Assembly: GCA_910584365.1 (NCBI GenBank)
Contig: CAJUAF010000001.1
Location: forward strand, 218,218-282,217
Direction: 5' to 3'
DNA length: 64,000 nt
Source of the DNA: an uncultured Muribaculaceae bacterium
GTDB lineage: Bacteria; Bacteroidota; Bacteroidia; Bacteroidales; Muribaculaceae
Shown here: positions 8,902-17,735 of the stretch, one piece after another
How positions within the stretch are numbered: position 1 is the stretch's first letter
Layout: each line of letters begins with the position of its first letter
Translations under genes and position numbers: made by a program
Notes under the pieces: model-generated
What the model was told of the DNA's origin: nothing
The model's database searches: none
What the model saw: only the letters and a program-made list of their open reading frames with translations

Positions 8902-10236
8902 ATGAAAAAGTCAATTTTATATATAGCGTCGCTTGTACTGGCCGCGGCAGGTCTGACCGGCTGCGATGACGACAAGGCGATACCCCCGGTGCCGATGCCC
9001 GGAGGAGACGGCCCCCATATGCAGGCCAACACCACGATTCTCGAGCTTAAACAGGCGTTCAACAAGCCGTCGGAATTCAGCTACGCCACCCAGGTGGGCA
9101 CCAAGGAGAACGGCGAGCATTACATCATCTCCGGTACTATCATTTCGTCCGACAAAGAAGGGAACATCTACAAGACGCTGATGATCCAGGATGAGTCGGC
9201 CGGACTGACAATCGCCGTTGACAAAACAAAGCTGTACCAGGACTACAAAATCGGCCAGACCCTCGCGGTGGATGTCACCGGTCTGTATATGGGCGCCTAC
9301 GGTAACTGTATGCAGCTCGGAGGCGTACCCCAGACGGGACGTCAGCAGCCGGGCCGCATCGAGGAGGAACTGTTCACGGAGCATTCCGAGTGCTACGGCT
9401 TCCCGACGGTAGTGGAGCCTACGGTTGTGACCGTAGAGCAGATCATGGAATACCGCAACAATCCAGAGGAATTCCTCAAATGGCAGAGCCGCTACGTAAA
9501 GTTCCTTGACATGGAGTTCGAGACACCCGGAGAACCGCTGGCCGTGCAGGGTCAGTCGACAAGCCGCTACGCCTTCGATGCCGAGGGTGGACGCATCCAG
9601 CTCTACAACTCGGGACAGTCTCAGATATGGACCTCTATCCTTCCCTGGGGCAAAGGGAACATCGTCGGGGTTCTGTCGTTCTATAACCGCGACTGGCAGC
9701 TGCTTCTCAACGGTCTGGATGACCTTCAGGACTTCACAGGCGGAAATGCGCCGGTGGAATCCATCTTCTCCGAATCGTTCGGCTCGGGCACCGGGTCGTT
9801 CACCATCGAGAACGAGAATATCGAGGGGATGGACTATGTGTGGTCTTTCGCTGCCAGCTACAGCTGCATGAAGGCTTCCGCATTCGTGGGCGGTTCGAAC
9901 CACGCATCTTCCTCGCGCCTTGTATCGCCGGTAATCGACCTTACCGACGCGCAGAACGCTTCCGCCTCCTACGACCAGGCCTGCAATTACTTCGCGTCGC
10001 TTGAGGCCGCCAGAGCAGAGGCCGCCTTCGAGGTACGCGAAGAGGGGGGCCAGTGGCAGGCTCTTGAAGTTCCCAACTTCACCGACTATTCTTCCTGGAC
10101 GTTCAATTCCTCCGGTTCCATCGATCTGTCGGCCTTCCACGGGAAGAAAATCCAGGTAGCGTTCCATTACTCCTCCACAGCCGCCAAAGCCGGCACATGG
10201 GAGGTGAAGAACCTGAAAATACGCGGTACAAAGTAA
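8902..10236 (+). CDS. Surface lipoprotein, DUF5689 plus jelly-roll domain
   Basis: The signal peptide ends in lipobox GLTGC at residue 21. CDDDK follows, an acidic signature typical of lipoproteins exported to the Bacteroidetes cell surface. Residues of about 40-288 match the DUF5689 pattern, an OB-fold-like domain (HYIISGTIISSDKEGN, then QDESAGLTIAV). Residues of about 290-444 look like a choice-of-anchor-J/jelly-roll beta-sandwich. It is the middle gene of the operon with the receptor at 6084 and the lipoprotein at 10261. Probable role: ligand capture for the receptor. No enzyme motif is visible. The nature of the ligand is unknown. Confidence 0.75.
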   Translation: MKKSILYIASLVLAAAGLTGCDDDKAIPPVPMPGGDGPHMQANTTILELKQAFNKPSEFSYATQVGTKENGEHYIISGTIISSDKEGNIYKTLMIQDESAGLTIAVDKTKLYQDYKIGQTLAVDVTGLYMGAYGNCMQLGGVPQTGRQQPGRIEEELFTEHSECYGFPTVVEPTVVTVEQIMEYRNNPEEFLKWQSRYVKFLDMEFETPGEPLAVQGQSTSRYAFDAEGGRIQLYNSGQSQIWTSILPWGKGNIVGVLSFYNRDWQLLLNGLDDLQDFTGGNAPVESIFSESFGSGTGSFTIENENIEGMDYVWSFAASYSCMKASAFVGGSNHASSSRLVSPVIDLTDAQNASASYDQACNYFASLEAARAEAAFEVREEGGQWQALEVPNFTDYSSWTFNSSGSIDLSAFHGKKIQVAFHYSSTAAKAGTWEVKNLKIRGTK

Positions 10237-10260
10237 CCTTAACCTCAGACAATATCCATT

Positions 10261-11937
10261 ATGAAGACTATAAAGAAACTTACATACGGACTTCTGGCGG
10301 CAGCCGCGCCGCTGGGCCTGGCGGGTTGCCAGGGCACGTTCGACGAGCCTACCTTCGTAGAGGAGGTGCCCGTGGCGAAGCTGAAGGCCAACTCCACAAT
10401 CCTCGAGGTCAAGGAGGCTTTCTGGCAGGACAACTCGCCCTACTGCGTGCAGGTCGGCACGAAAGACAACGGCGACCACTACATCGTTAAAGGACGCGTG
10501 ATTTCGACCGACGAGCCGGGCAATATCTTCAAGTCAATCTATATCCAGGACGCCACGGCCGCGCTTCCCCTGTCGATCAACCAGTATAACCTCTATCTTA
10601 CCCTGCCGGTAGGTCAGGAGGTGGTGATCGACCTGACGGATCTCTATATCGGCCGTTATTCGGGGCTGGAGCAGATGGGTTATCCCCAGTGGAGCGCCCG
10701 CGACAATGCCTATCAGCCCACGTTCATGGCCCCCGGGCTGCTCGACGGCCATGTTGAACTCAGCGGTCTGCCCGACCCCGCGAAAATCGACACTCTGCTG
10801 ATTTCCTCCATTTCGGAACTGACGGTCAACGCCACCGACGGTCCCTTCCTCCAGAAGATGCAGGGGCAGCTGGTGCGCATCAACAACGTAAAGTTCATCC
10901 CCCAGAACGGCCTGGATGTTCTCGGCGAATATCATGAGAACATAAACCAGGTAATCCGCGGCAAGGACAATTCGGAACTGACGGTCCGCACTTCGGGCTA
11001 CTCCAATTTCTGGGACACGAAGCTTCCGGAGGAGAACTGCGACGTAGTCGGTATCCTGGGTTACTACCTGTCGACCTCAGATCCTTCCAGTTCCTGGCAG
11101 CTCACTCTTATTGACGTCAACGGCATCATGAACGTAGGCAACCCGACTTTCCCGCTCGGCAGCGAGGAACGCCCCTATACGGTGGCGGATGCAGTAAAGG
11201 CCGAGAACGCCGGGACCGTAGCCACGGGATGGGTCGAAGGTTACATCGTCGGCACCATCGCGCCCGAAGTGGAGAACATCACTTCCGCATCGCAGATCGA
11301 ATGGGGCGCAGACGCTACTCTGGCCTCCTCCGTAGTCATCGCCTCCACTCCCGACACACGCGACCTGGCCGACTGCCTTGTAATGGCATTGCCCCAGAAT
11401 TCGGTGATGCGCGAATATGTGGCCCTGGCCAATCATCCCGAGAACCTGGGCAAAAAGCTGAGAGTATATGCCACCCTGGGTAAATACATGGGAACCTACG
11501 GTCTTGTGAATCTTTCCGGCAACGCACGCGATTTCAGCCTCGAAGGGGTTGAGATTCCTGTCGGAGGTTCAGGCACGGAAGGCGATCCCTATCTGGTAAG
11601 CAAAATTATCGAGTTCAATCCCCAGTCGACCTCGCAGACAGACCATCCCGACGTCTGGGTGACGGGCTATATCGTCGGAACTTACCATGACTACGACGCC
11701 CACTTCACCGTCGATAATGCCTCGAACAACAACATCCTGCTGGCGGAAAGTCCCTCGGAGACAAACAAGAGCAAGTGTATCGACGTCCAGCTCCCCTACG
11801 GCGCTGTCCGTGAAGCGCTCAACCTCAAGGACAATCCCTCGCTGCTGGGGCGCAAAGTTATGGTCCGTGGCGATGTCATGAAGTACAATACCATCCCGGG
11901 TATCAAGCAGACATCCGCTTTCCGTCTCCTCAACTGA
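10261..11937 (+). CDS. Surface lipoprotein, DUF5689 plus two DUF6359-like domains
   Basis: This 558-residue lipoprotein has lipobox LAGC. Residues of about 35-290 repeat the DUF5689 architecture of its upstream neighbour (GDHYIVKGRVISTDEPGN, QDATAALPLSI). Two further OB-like domains resemble DUF6359: about 298-425 (EERPYTVADAV, GWVEGYIVG) and about 435-555 (DPYLVSKII, VTGYIVG, NILLAESPSETNKSKC). It follows the previous gene by 24 bases and ends the operon. OB folds of this kind occur in secreted nucleic-acid-related proteins, so nucleotide or polynucleotide binding is one possibility. No nuclease is encoded nearby, so the function stays open. Confidence 0.72.
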   Translation: MKTIKKLTYGLLAAAAPLGLAGCQGTFDEPTFVEEVPVAKLKANSTILEVKEAFWQDNSPYCVQVGTKDNGDHYIVKGRVISTDEPGNIFKSIYIQDATAALPLSINQYNLYLTLPVGQEVVIDLTDLYIGRYSGLEQMGYPQWSARDNAYQPTFMAPGLLDGHVELSGLPDPAKIDTLLISSISELTVNATDGPFLQKMQGQLVRINNVKFIPQNGLDVLGEYHENINQVIRGKDNSELTVRTSGYSNFWDTKLPEENCDVVGILGYYLSTSDPSSSWQLTLIDVNGIMNVGNPTFPLGSEERPYTVADAVKAENAGTVATGWVEGYIVGTIAPEVENITSASQIEWGADATLASSVVIASTPDTRDLADCLVMALPQNSVMREYVALANHPENLGKKLRVYATLGKYMGTYGLVNLSGNARDFSLEGVEIPVGGSGTEGDPYLVSKIIEFNPQSTSQTDHPDVWVTGYIVGTYHDYDAHFTVDNASNNNILLAESPSETNKSKCIDVQLPYGAVREALNLKDNPSLLGRKVMVRGDVMKYNTIPGIKQTSAFRLLN

Positions 11938-11961
11938 CCCCTCCCATACTGAAGACCACGT

Positions 11962-12040
11962 CCTCCCGCAACACAGTGCGGGAGGCAAACCTGATAAGAC
12001 AAGGCGATGTGCCGGAATCCTGGCACATCGCCTTGTCTTA
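11962..12040. terminator. Hairpin pair, operon end
   Basis: Two hairpins follow the stop at 11937. The first pairs CCTCCCGC (11962-11969) with GCGGGAGG (11978-11985). The second is a perfect 19-bp stem, 11995-12013 with 12022-12040, around an 8-base loop. Neither has a good U-run. The symmetric second stem lies between convergent genes and may be a bidirectional terminator. Confidence 0.65.
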
Positions 12041-12248
12041 CGCCCTAATGGCAGGAGATCCGTCAGAAATCGACAGGGTCCGGAATACAGACCATGTTGT
12101 CAGCAATTGGAAAACAAGGCGCAAAATCCCTGCTTATTAAACTGATAGTACATTTCTATGCGCTTGAGCGCAACTATTTTGCCGACTGTCTAAGAGCAGT
12201 GTTCCCCACTGAGAGCCATTACCTGCACCTGTCGGTTTGATAGCCTTT
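12041..12248. other. Intergenic stretch without recognised features
   Basis: With the hairpins before it, the gap between convergent genes is 311 bases. In these last 208 bases I see no credible coding frame, RNA gene or repeat. Confidence 0.5.
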
Positions 12249-14582
12249 TCACTCCTTGCTGAATCTTGAATTATCAGTATTTTTCTCAATTCTCGGTGTT
12301 CGGAAGCCCTTACCGGAGGTGAACTTATAAGTCACTCCAATTTTAGCCGTGAGATAGCTTTTCGTATAACCTATGCGGGTATAGCCTGATGATTCAGTCT
12401 TGATTCTGCTTGTCCTCTGCAACATATCCTCAATACCAAATGATACTGACCAATGTTTCCCGAACTGTTTCTGTAATGTCGGATTGAGGTTAAGAATCGG
12501 GGATACCGAGATATTGCCAATCTTCATCCTTGAATTATAGAAACAGCTCATAGTAAGATTGAATCCTTCGGGCAACAGGAAGGTTGTACTCGCCACAAGC
12601 TGAATATAGCTGAATGTGTCAGACGGATACGTAGCCGAGAGTTTTTGTGAAGTTATCATGTACGTCAGACTTGAATACAGATTCCACCATTTCGTTATGT
12701 TGATAAATCCATCTCCGTGAACAAACATATTGCGGTCCTTCCCTTCGTTGCCCCATGTAAGATACAATCTTTCGGGATAATCGGGATTGGAAATGAACAT
12801 CTGCCTGATAGGATTGGCGGTCATTGAGTAGCCGGCGGCAATAGTGAATCTTCCGGCAAGGACAAAATCAAGACTGAGGGCGTCAGTAAAACTTGGAGTG
12901 AGTTTTTGATTACCCACCGTATAGGTGTAATCGGAAACTTGACGGACAATCGGATTCAAAGAATGAAATGACGGGCGCCGGATGTTTCTGTAATATCCAA
13001 CTGCGACAGTGTAGTCCCCCCGCTCGGTAAGATTGTATGATATATTGGCATTAGGGAATATATCAAATCTTCCCGAAGTAGTCACATCTCCGTTGGTGCC
13101 GGAATATTCGCCTCGTATTCCGGCCTTGAATTTCAATCTTCCGGCTTTGCCGTTGGCGGCAGCATAGACAGCGGCAATATTTTCATCGTATGACATATCA
13201 AAATCCGAGAGTTCATCAGGTCGCCATAATCCATCCTTTAGGAAACTATGAAATGAACGGTTGAATACATTATTGTAAGTGTATCTGGCCCCGGCATTCA
13301 GATTCCAGCCGGAATTGAAAACCTTCCGGAGAGACAGGTCGGTCACAAATATATTGTAACGATTACGGTTGTCGGTATTGTAGACCGAATCATTGAGGCG
13401 ATGGGACCACCTCATTTCGTTGTCCTCCGTTACGGCGGAACTCTGATAATTGTAATTGGAGACGAGTTTAAGCACCGATCCCTTATTGTCTGTCGTGTGA
13501 GACCAGTTGACTGCGACATTAAAATTATGGAAACGGTCTTGACTGTAATACTTACCAAATGTGTTTCCGAAGAAATCCATACCATGCGTTTCTGTTTCCG
13601 AGGAGGAAGTATTACGGGTCTTGTTCGGAGTGCAGTCGATTTGCACCCCGATTTTATCTCTGTTGTTCGGGTCATAGAATATACCCAGAGAGATATTCCC
13701 TTGAATTGTTTTCTTTTTATGCTGTGAGGCTCCGGTCATGGTCTGTGATGCGGCAGGATTTATCGTTTCTTCATGGGATGTATATCTCTCCGATGGAGTT
13801 CCGTTGATACTGCCGTTAAAATTGACAGTCCACCGTCCGGTATGAAGACCGAGATTGACGAAGGGATTTACCCATTGTTTATATTTTCCCGCAGTTAAGT
13901 TCAACCCTGACGAACCGTTGAGTCCGTCAACACGATTGCGCTTCAGATGTATCTTTATGATACCTCCTGATGAGTCTGCGCTATATTCAGCCCCGGCCCT
14001 GGGGATAATCTCAATTGTTGCGATTGATGATGACTGTATAGATTTGAGATATGTCATGAGTTGACTGCCGGACATATTCACTTTACGGTCGTCGATATAG
14101 ACTGCGGTGCCACCCTGACCGTATATAGACAGACTTTCGTCGGTTGCCCAGACCCCGGGGGCAGTCTTTAACAGTTCCTGCGCATCCTTATTGGCCGTTA
14201 ATGGATTTGCCGCCACATTAAGCACTATCCGGTCTGCCTCCCGTCTTATAAGCGGAGCTTTGACAACAACTTCCTGCAATGTGGTCGATGTCTGTCTCAG
14301 AACGATTTTACCCATATTCCGTTGGATGGAGGTCAGGATGACGTCATCATACCCGACAAATGATACCCGGAGTCTATTGCAGTCAGGACCGATCTTTATT
14401 CTGAAAATACCGGATGCGTCGGTGATACCACCTCCAATGACTGAGTCATTTGCAAACGCAGTAATATTCGCAAATTCTATCTGAATTGAGTCAGAATCCA
14501 TAACAACCCCTTCAATCTCCTGTGCCGATGCCAGGAAGACTGAGCATAGAATTATATCGAGAATTATCAGTGTACGTTTCAT
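12249..14582 (-). CDS. TonB-receptor-like outer-membrane beta-barrel protein
   Basis: This 777-residue protein has a signal peptide (about 1-20, ASAQE) and a carboxypeptidase-regulatory-like domain at about 22-95 (IEGVVMDSDSIQIEFANI). A plug-like region with LQEVVVKAPLI and a GVWATDESLSIYG segment follows, then a barrel domain. It matches the outer-membrane beta-barrel family often annotated as TonB-dependent receptors in Bacteroidales. It is translated after the lipoprotein at 14579-15322 with a 4-base ATGA overlap, so the two are co-expressed. The pair is divergent from a histidine kinase/response regulator operon, which suggests regulation by it. The substrate is unknown. It may act in peptide or metal sensing or in envelope homeostasis; nothing in the sequence decides. 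Confidence 0.8.
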   Translation of the reverse strand: MKRTLIILDIILCSVFLASAQEIEGVVMDSDSIQIEFANITAFANDSVIGGGITDASGIFRIKIGPDCNRLRVSFVGYDDVILTSIQRNMGKIVLRQTSTTLQEVVVKAPLIRREADRIVLNVAANPLTANKDAQELLKTAPGVWATDESLSIYGQGGTAVYIDDRKVNMSGSQLMTYLKSIQSSSIATIEIIPRAGAEYSADSSGGIIKIHLKRNRVDGLNGSSGLNLTAGKYKQWVNPFVNLGLHTGRWTVNFNGSINGTPSERYTSHEETINPAASQTMTGASQHKKKTIQGNISLGIFYDPNNRDKIGVQIDCTPNKTRNTSSSETETHGMDFFGNTFGKYYSQDRFHNFNVAVNWSHTTDNKGSVLKLVSNYNYQSSAVTEDNEMRWSHRLNDSVYNTDNRNRYNIFVTDLSLRKVFNSGWNLNAGARYTYNNVFNRSFHSFLKDGLWRPDELSDFDMSYDENIAAVYAAANGKAGRLKFKAGIRGEYSGTNGDVTTSGRFDIFPNANISYNLTERGDYTVAVGYYRNIRRPSFHSLNPIVRQVSDYTYTVGNQKLTPSFTDALSLDFVLAGRFTIAAGYSMTANPIRQMFISNPDYPERLYLTWGNEGKDRNMFVHGDGFINITKWWNLYSSLTYMITSQKLSATYPSDTFSYIQLVASTTFLLPEGFNLTMSCFYNSRMKIGNISVSPILNLNPTLQKQFGKHWSVSFGIEDMLQRTSRIKTESSGYTRIGYTKSYLTAKIGVTYKFTSGKGFRTPRIEKNTDNSRFSKE

Positions 14583-15322
14583 TTCTTCCTGAGTTTTTGT
14601 TCCTGACCGATTTTATAATTGGCAAAGGCATTAGCTCTTCGTGCCACTACGCCGTGAGACCAGTATTCCACATCATCCATATACTTTCTTAAATCATGAA
14701 GCTCAGAATAGGCACGGTACAGGTTGTCGTGTACTCCCATCTTTGATGTGAGCTTATTTCTGGATTGATAAATGGTGATTTGAGCAATCGGCATATCGCC
14801 ATAATCATAGTGATCAACGATCAGGAGCTGTTTCTTACCTTTATCATAATAAGTATAAGTGTACATCTCCGTCGAATCCCTTGTCCAATCTTCAATATCA
14901 TCCTTGTTCACCCACATGGTATAAGGATTAACGTCGGACATCGGTGAAGATATGGAAGAAGGTTTCATTGGAGGCATGATGCCATTAGGTCTGACAAACA
15001 TAGTGTGCATAAGCGGTGCGTAGAAAAGAATTTCCGCGCTGTCAAGATGCGCCGTGTGCAGAATATCAGACATGAACTTATCCATCCCGGGATATTTTGC
15101 CACCGAGTCAGCCGACGATATAACCGGTAACGGATAAGGAATCAGGACATTCCCGAAAGTCATCCGATAGGTGGTGTCCTTATCGATTATCTGACCATAA
15201 AAATCGCTGATATGCCATTCCCGGTCAGCAAATACAAGACCTTTAGGGGACGAGCAGCTTACCATCAGCAGGATTGCCGCAACCAGGGCGACGGTGCATT
15301 TGATAGAAATGATTTGTTTCAT
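14579..15322 (-). CDS. Lipoprotein of unknown function
   Basis: This 247-residue protein has a signal peptide with lipobox MVSC near residue 23 and no acidic export signature directly after it (CSSPKG), so a periplasm-facing location is possible. I do not recognise the mature domain. It is rich in Tyr and Asp, contains YTYTYYDKGKKQLLIVDHYD, and ends in a basic tail. It overlaps the next gene by 4 bases (ATGA), indicating translational coupling with the outer-membrane receptor-like protein. It is the first gene after the divergent regulatory region, so it and its partner are probable targets of the adjacent two-component system. Confidence 0.7.
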   Translation of the reverse strand: MKQIISIKCTVALVAAILLMVSCSSPKGLVFADREWHISDFYGQIIDKDTTYRMTFGNVLIPYPLPVISSADSVAKYPGMDKFMSDILHTAHLDSAEILFYAPLMHTMFVRPNGIMPPMKPSSISSPMSDVNPYTMWVNKDDIEDWTRDSTEMYTYTYYDKGKKQLLIVDHYDYGDMPIAQITIYQSRNKLTSKMGVHDNLYRAYSELHDLRKYMDDVEYWSHGVVARRANAFANYKIGQEQKLRKK

Positions 15323-15376
15323 ATAAATCAGGGGTTATGTCTTTACGGGAAAAGTGTCTTACGACGATTCCTGTTG

Positions 15377-15384
15377 CAAAGTTA
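15377..15384 (-). promoter_or_regulatory. Probable -7 box of the receptor/lipoprotein operon
   Basis: Read on the minus strand this is TAACTTTG, a full match to the Bacteroidetes -7 box, 55 bases before the start codon at 15322. No clear -33 TTTG is present. The tandem repeats at 15423-15446 begin 38 bases further upstream, a position suited to activator binding. Confidence 0.6.
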
Positions 15385-15422
15385 GATCGCAAACCAACCC
15401 AATAGCCTTAGGTGAACCTCCT

Positions 15423-15446
15423 TTAGTCTTAGTTAGTCTTAGTTAG
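15423..15446. promoter_or_regulatory. Tandem TTAGTCTTAG repeats, likely response-regulator site
   Basis: TTAGTCTTAG occurs twice head to tail (15423-15432, 15433-15442), followed by a third TTAG. The 10-base period places each copy on the same helix face, the usual arrangement for OmpR-family dimers. It lies between the divergent lipoprotein/receptor operon and the kinase/regulator operon. The regulator at 16777-17463 is the obvious candidate to bind it. Confidence 0.6.
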
Positions 15447-15482
15447 AGCGGGTTTCTTATCAAATTTCACTAATTTTGCAGC

Positions 15483-16790
15483 ATGAAAAGCATGAGACTG
15501 ATTCTGATTCTTTCTTTAGTCGCTACAGCATTAGCTGTTGCTATCGCGTCATGGAATCTACGAGCCCTCTACCTTCACGAAAAAGATCAGACACTGGCTA
15601 CAGTCCGGGAATGTGCCGAAAACGCATTCCTGCTTGAAATGTTCGGACGTATGCAGAACGACGTGGAATCCCGGGAATCGTTCGTTCGGCTCAATAGCTT
15701 TATTTCAATGGCTCAACAAAAGGATGGCAGACCTGCTGAATCCGATACGCTGCAAACATCGTTTGTCAGTATCCTCAGATCAGGCCTGGAGTTTGAAAAT
15801 AACCGGTGGCAGCCTGAACCGAAGCAACTTGACAGCATCTTATCGGCGGAATTGTCCAGACATGGCATCGAGGCCAGGGAAGCATATATCCGTGAGTCAG
15901 TTACGGGATCACCGGAAGACGCGCACTTATGGAAGACGTCATACAGGATTAGCCCATCTTCAGATATAGAATATGGAGTTTATGTCTCTCCGCAGTATAA
16001 ATCAGTCCTCGATAAAATGTGGGGTATAATAATCCCTTTCATTGTATTAATACTGATATTCTCTTTTCTGTCGCTTTATCTCACCGGATTGATAAAGAAA
16101 ATGAAGACTTTGGAGCAGATGAAAGATGACTTTACCCATAATATGACACATGAGCTTAAGACTCCGGTTGCGGTCGCATATTCCGCAGCGGATTCCATGC
16201 TCCGTTATTATGACCAGAGCGACGAGGAAAGAAACAGGCAGTTCCTTAAGATCATCATGCAGAGATTGAGTTACCTGTCGGGGATGATCGAGAACATCCT
16301 CTCCATGAGTATGGAACGGTTCAGGACTATGAAGCTAAATATCGAGGATGTGGAATTAAAACCACTTGTCGAGGATGTGTCAGGCATGATGGAACTAAAA
16401 GCCGACAAGCCGGTCGATATAGACATAGAAATCCCTGACGGTCTGTCAGTTCAGGCGGATTCATTGCATCTCGGCAATATCCTGTCCAACCTGATAGACA
16501 ATGCATTAAAATACTCCGGTGATTCAGTCCACATTACCATTAAGGCGGATCTACACTCGATAACAATCTCCGACAATGGAATCGGGATAGACAAGGAGAA
16601 TCTCCCCTTTCTCTTCGATAAATTCTATCGTGTAACTTCAGGGGATCGCTATGAGATCAGCGGCTATGGTCTGGGACTTTTCTATGTAAAACAGGTTGTC
16701 GGGTTAATGGGTTGGAATATTGACGTGGCAAGCAGACCGGGTCAAGGCACAAAGTTTACAATAAGATTTGACGGCAATGAGAAAAGATAA
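15483..16790 (+). CDS. Sensor histidine kinase
   Basis: This 435-residue membrane kinase has a transmembrane helix at about 4-26, a periplasmic sensor of about 150 residues with no recognised fold, and a second helix at about 179-200. The phospho-acceptor box THELKTP has His223. The catalytic domain shows an N-box (SNLIDNALKYS), a G1 box (SDNGIGID) and a G2 box (GYGLGLF). It resembles the RprX-type kinases of Bacteroides. A TAATTTTG box at 15471-15478 ends only four bases before the ATG, so the transcript may be nearly leaderless, or start at the ATG at 15492. The response regulator overlaps its 3' end by 14 bases. Confidence 0.93.
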   Translation: MKSMRLILILSLVATALAVAIASWNLRALYLHEKDQTLATVRECAENAFLLEMFGRMQNDVESRESFVRLNSFISMAQQKDGRPAESDTLQTSFVSILRSGLEFENNRWQPEPKQLDSILSAELSRHGIEAREAYIRESVTGSPEDAHLWKTSYRISPSSDIEYGVYVSPQYKSVLDKMWGIIIPFIVLILIFSFLSLYLTGLIKKMKTLEQMKDDFTHNMTHELKTPVAVAYSAADSMLRYYDQSDEERNRQFLKIIMQRLSYLSGMIENILSMSMERFRTMKLNIEDVELKPLVEDVSGMMELKADKPVDIDIEIPDGLSVQADSLHLGNILSNLIDNALKYSGDSVHITIKADLHSITISDNGIGIDKENLPFLFDKFYRVTSGDRYEISGYGLGLFYVKQVVGLMGWNIDVASRPGQGTKFTIRFDGNEKR

Positions 16791-17463
16791 GGTATTGTTG
16801 GTTGAGGATGACTCTACTCTTTCATTCATAGTTCAGGACGCGCTGACTCGTGAGGGGTTTGATGTAGTATGTGCGCCCAATGGGGAGTCCGGGCTTAAAT
16901 TGTTTAAGGATGTCAACCCGGATATAATCGTTGCGGATGTGATGATGCCTAAGATGGATGGATTCGAGATGGTCAGGATACTGCGACTTACGGCTCCGGC
17001 GGTGCCTGTGCTTTTCCTCACCGCGAGAACCGCACTCGATGATGTTATAAAGGGTTTTGAACTTGGAGCCAACGACTATATCCGCAAGCCATTTCAGATT
17101 CTCGAACTTGTGGTGCGCATAAAGGCCTTGTTAAAACGAAATCAGCAGGGGGTGACAGAGGACTCCAATCTGAGCATCGGCGATTGTTCTCTTGATTTTG
17201 CATCCCAGCGTCTTACGATAGGGTCTGAGACAATCGAACTGACACATACGGAAGCTGTGATTGCAGATGAACTGTTCCGCCATCCCAATGAAGTGGTCGA
17301 AGCCAGGACACTGATGTATCGCATCTGGCAGAATGATGACTACAACAATCTCAACCGTCTCCACGGTTTCATCTACAAACTGCGCAAGTATTTGTCGAAA
17401 GCCCGAGGATTGGCGCTATTAAATGTCAGAGGTATCGGTTACAAATTAGCACAGAAAATCTAA
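16777..17463 (+). CDS. OmpR-family response regulator
   Basis: This is the DNA-binding partner of the preceding kinase. The receiver domain (about 5-120) has the acidic pair EDD, phospho-acceptor Asp54 in VADVMMP, and the conserved Lys in IRKPF. The C-terminal winged helix (about 135-227) carries the LTHTEAVIADELF and LHGFIYKLRKYL segments of the Trans_reg_C family. I chose the ATG at 16777, which overlaps the kinase by 14 bases, over a TTG at 16768. That gives 228 residues. Likely targets are its own operon and the divergent receptor operon through the repeats at 15423-15446. It resembles RprY of Bacteroides. Confidence 0.93.
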   Translation: MRKDKVLLVEDDSTLSFIVQDALTREGFDVVCAPNGESGLKLFKDVNPDIIVADVMMPKMDGFEMVRILRLTAPAVPVLFLTARTALDDVIKGFELGANDYIRKPFQILELVVRIKALLKRNQQGVTEDSNLSIGDCSLDFASQRLTIGSETIELTHTEAVIADELFRHPNEVVEARTLMYRIWQNDDYNNLNRLHGFIYKLRKYLSKARGLALLNVRGIGYKLAQKI

Positions 17464-17640
17464 GGTTCTCCTGTCGTACCGACTACGTTGAAGAATAGAC
17501 CGTTATGGTCACAATATTAATAATTGTAGGTATTTGTTTACCCTCTGTATGATTTGCATGAGGTTCATGGATAAATATGACAAAAATGAATTGAGGTTCT
17601 TTCCTCCCGTCAGATTATTACTCTGTCGGACAAACACAGA

Positions 17641-17670
17641 AAAGAGTCCGGAACAATTCCGAACTCTTTC
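17641..17670 (-). terminator. Terminator of the GH36 end of the large operon
   Basis: AAAGAGTCCGGAA and TTCCGAACTCTTT form a 13-base stem with one mismatch around a 3-base loop. On the minus strand it is followed by TTTTCTGT, 66 bases after the stop at 17736. It is also placed to end the plus-strand regulator transcript. The remaining 17464-17640 shows nothing else. Confidence 0.7.
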
Positions 17671-17735
17671 ATTGAATGTATTGTGTTTAACTAACCTAAC
17701 TTTTGAGATGCATTTCGTATCGCACGTGGTCCATT

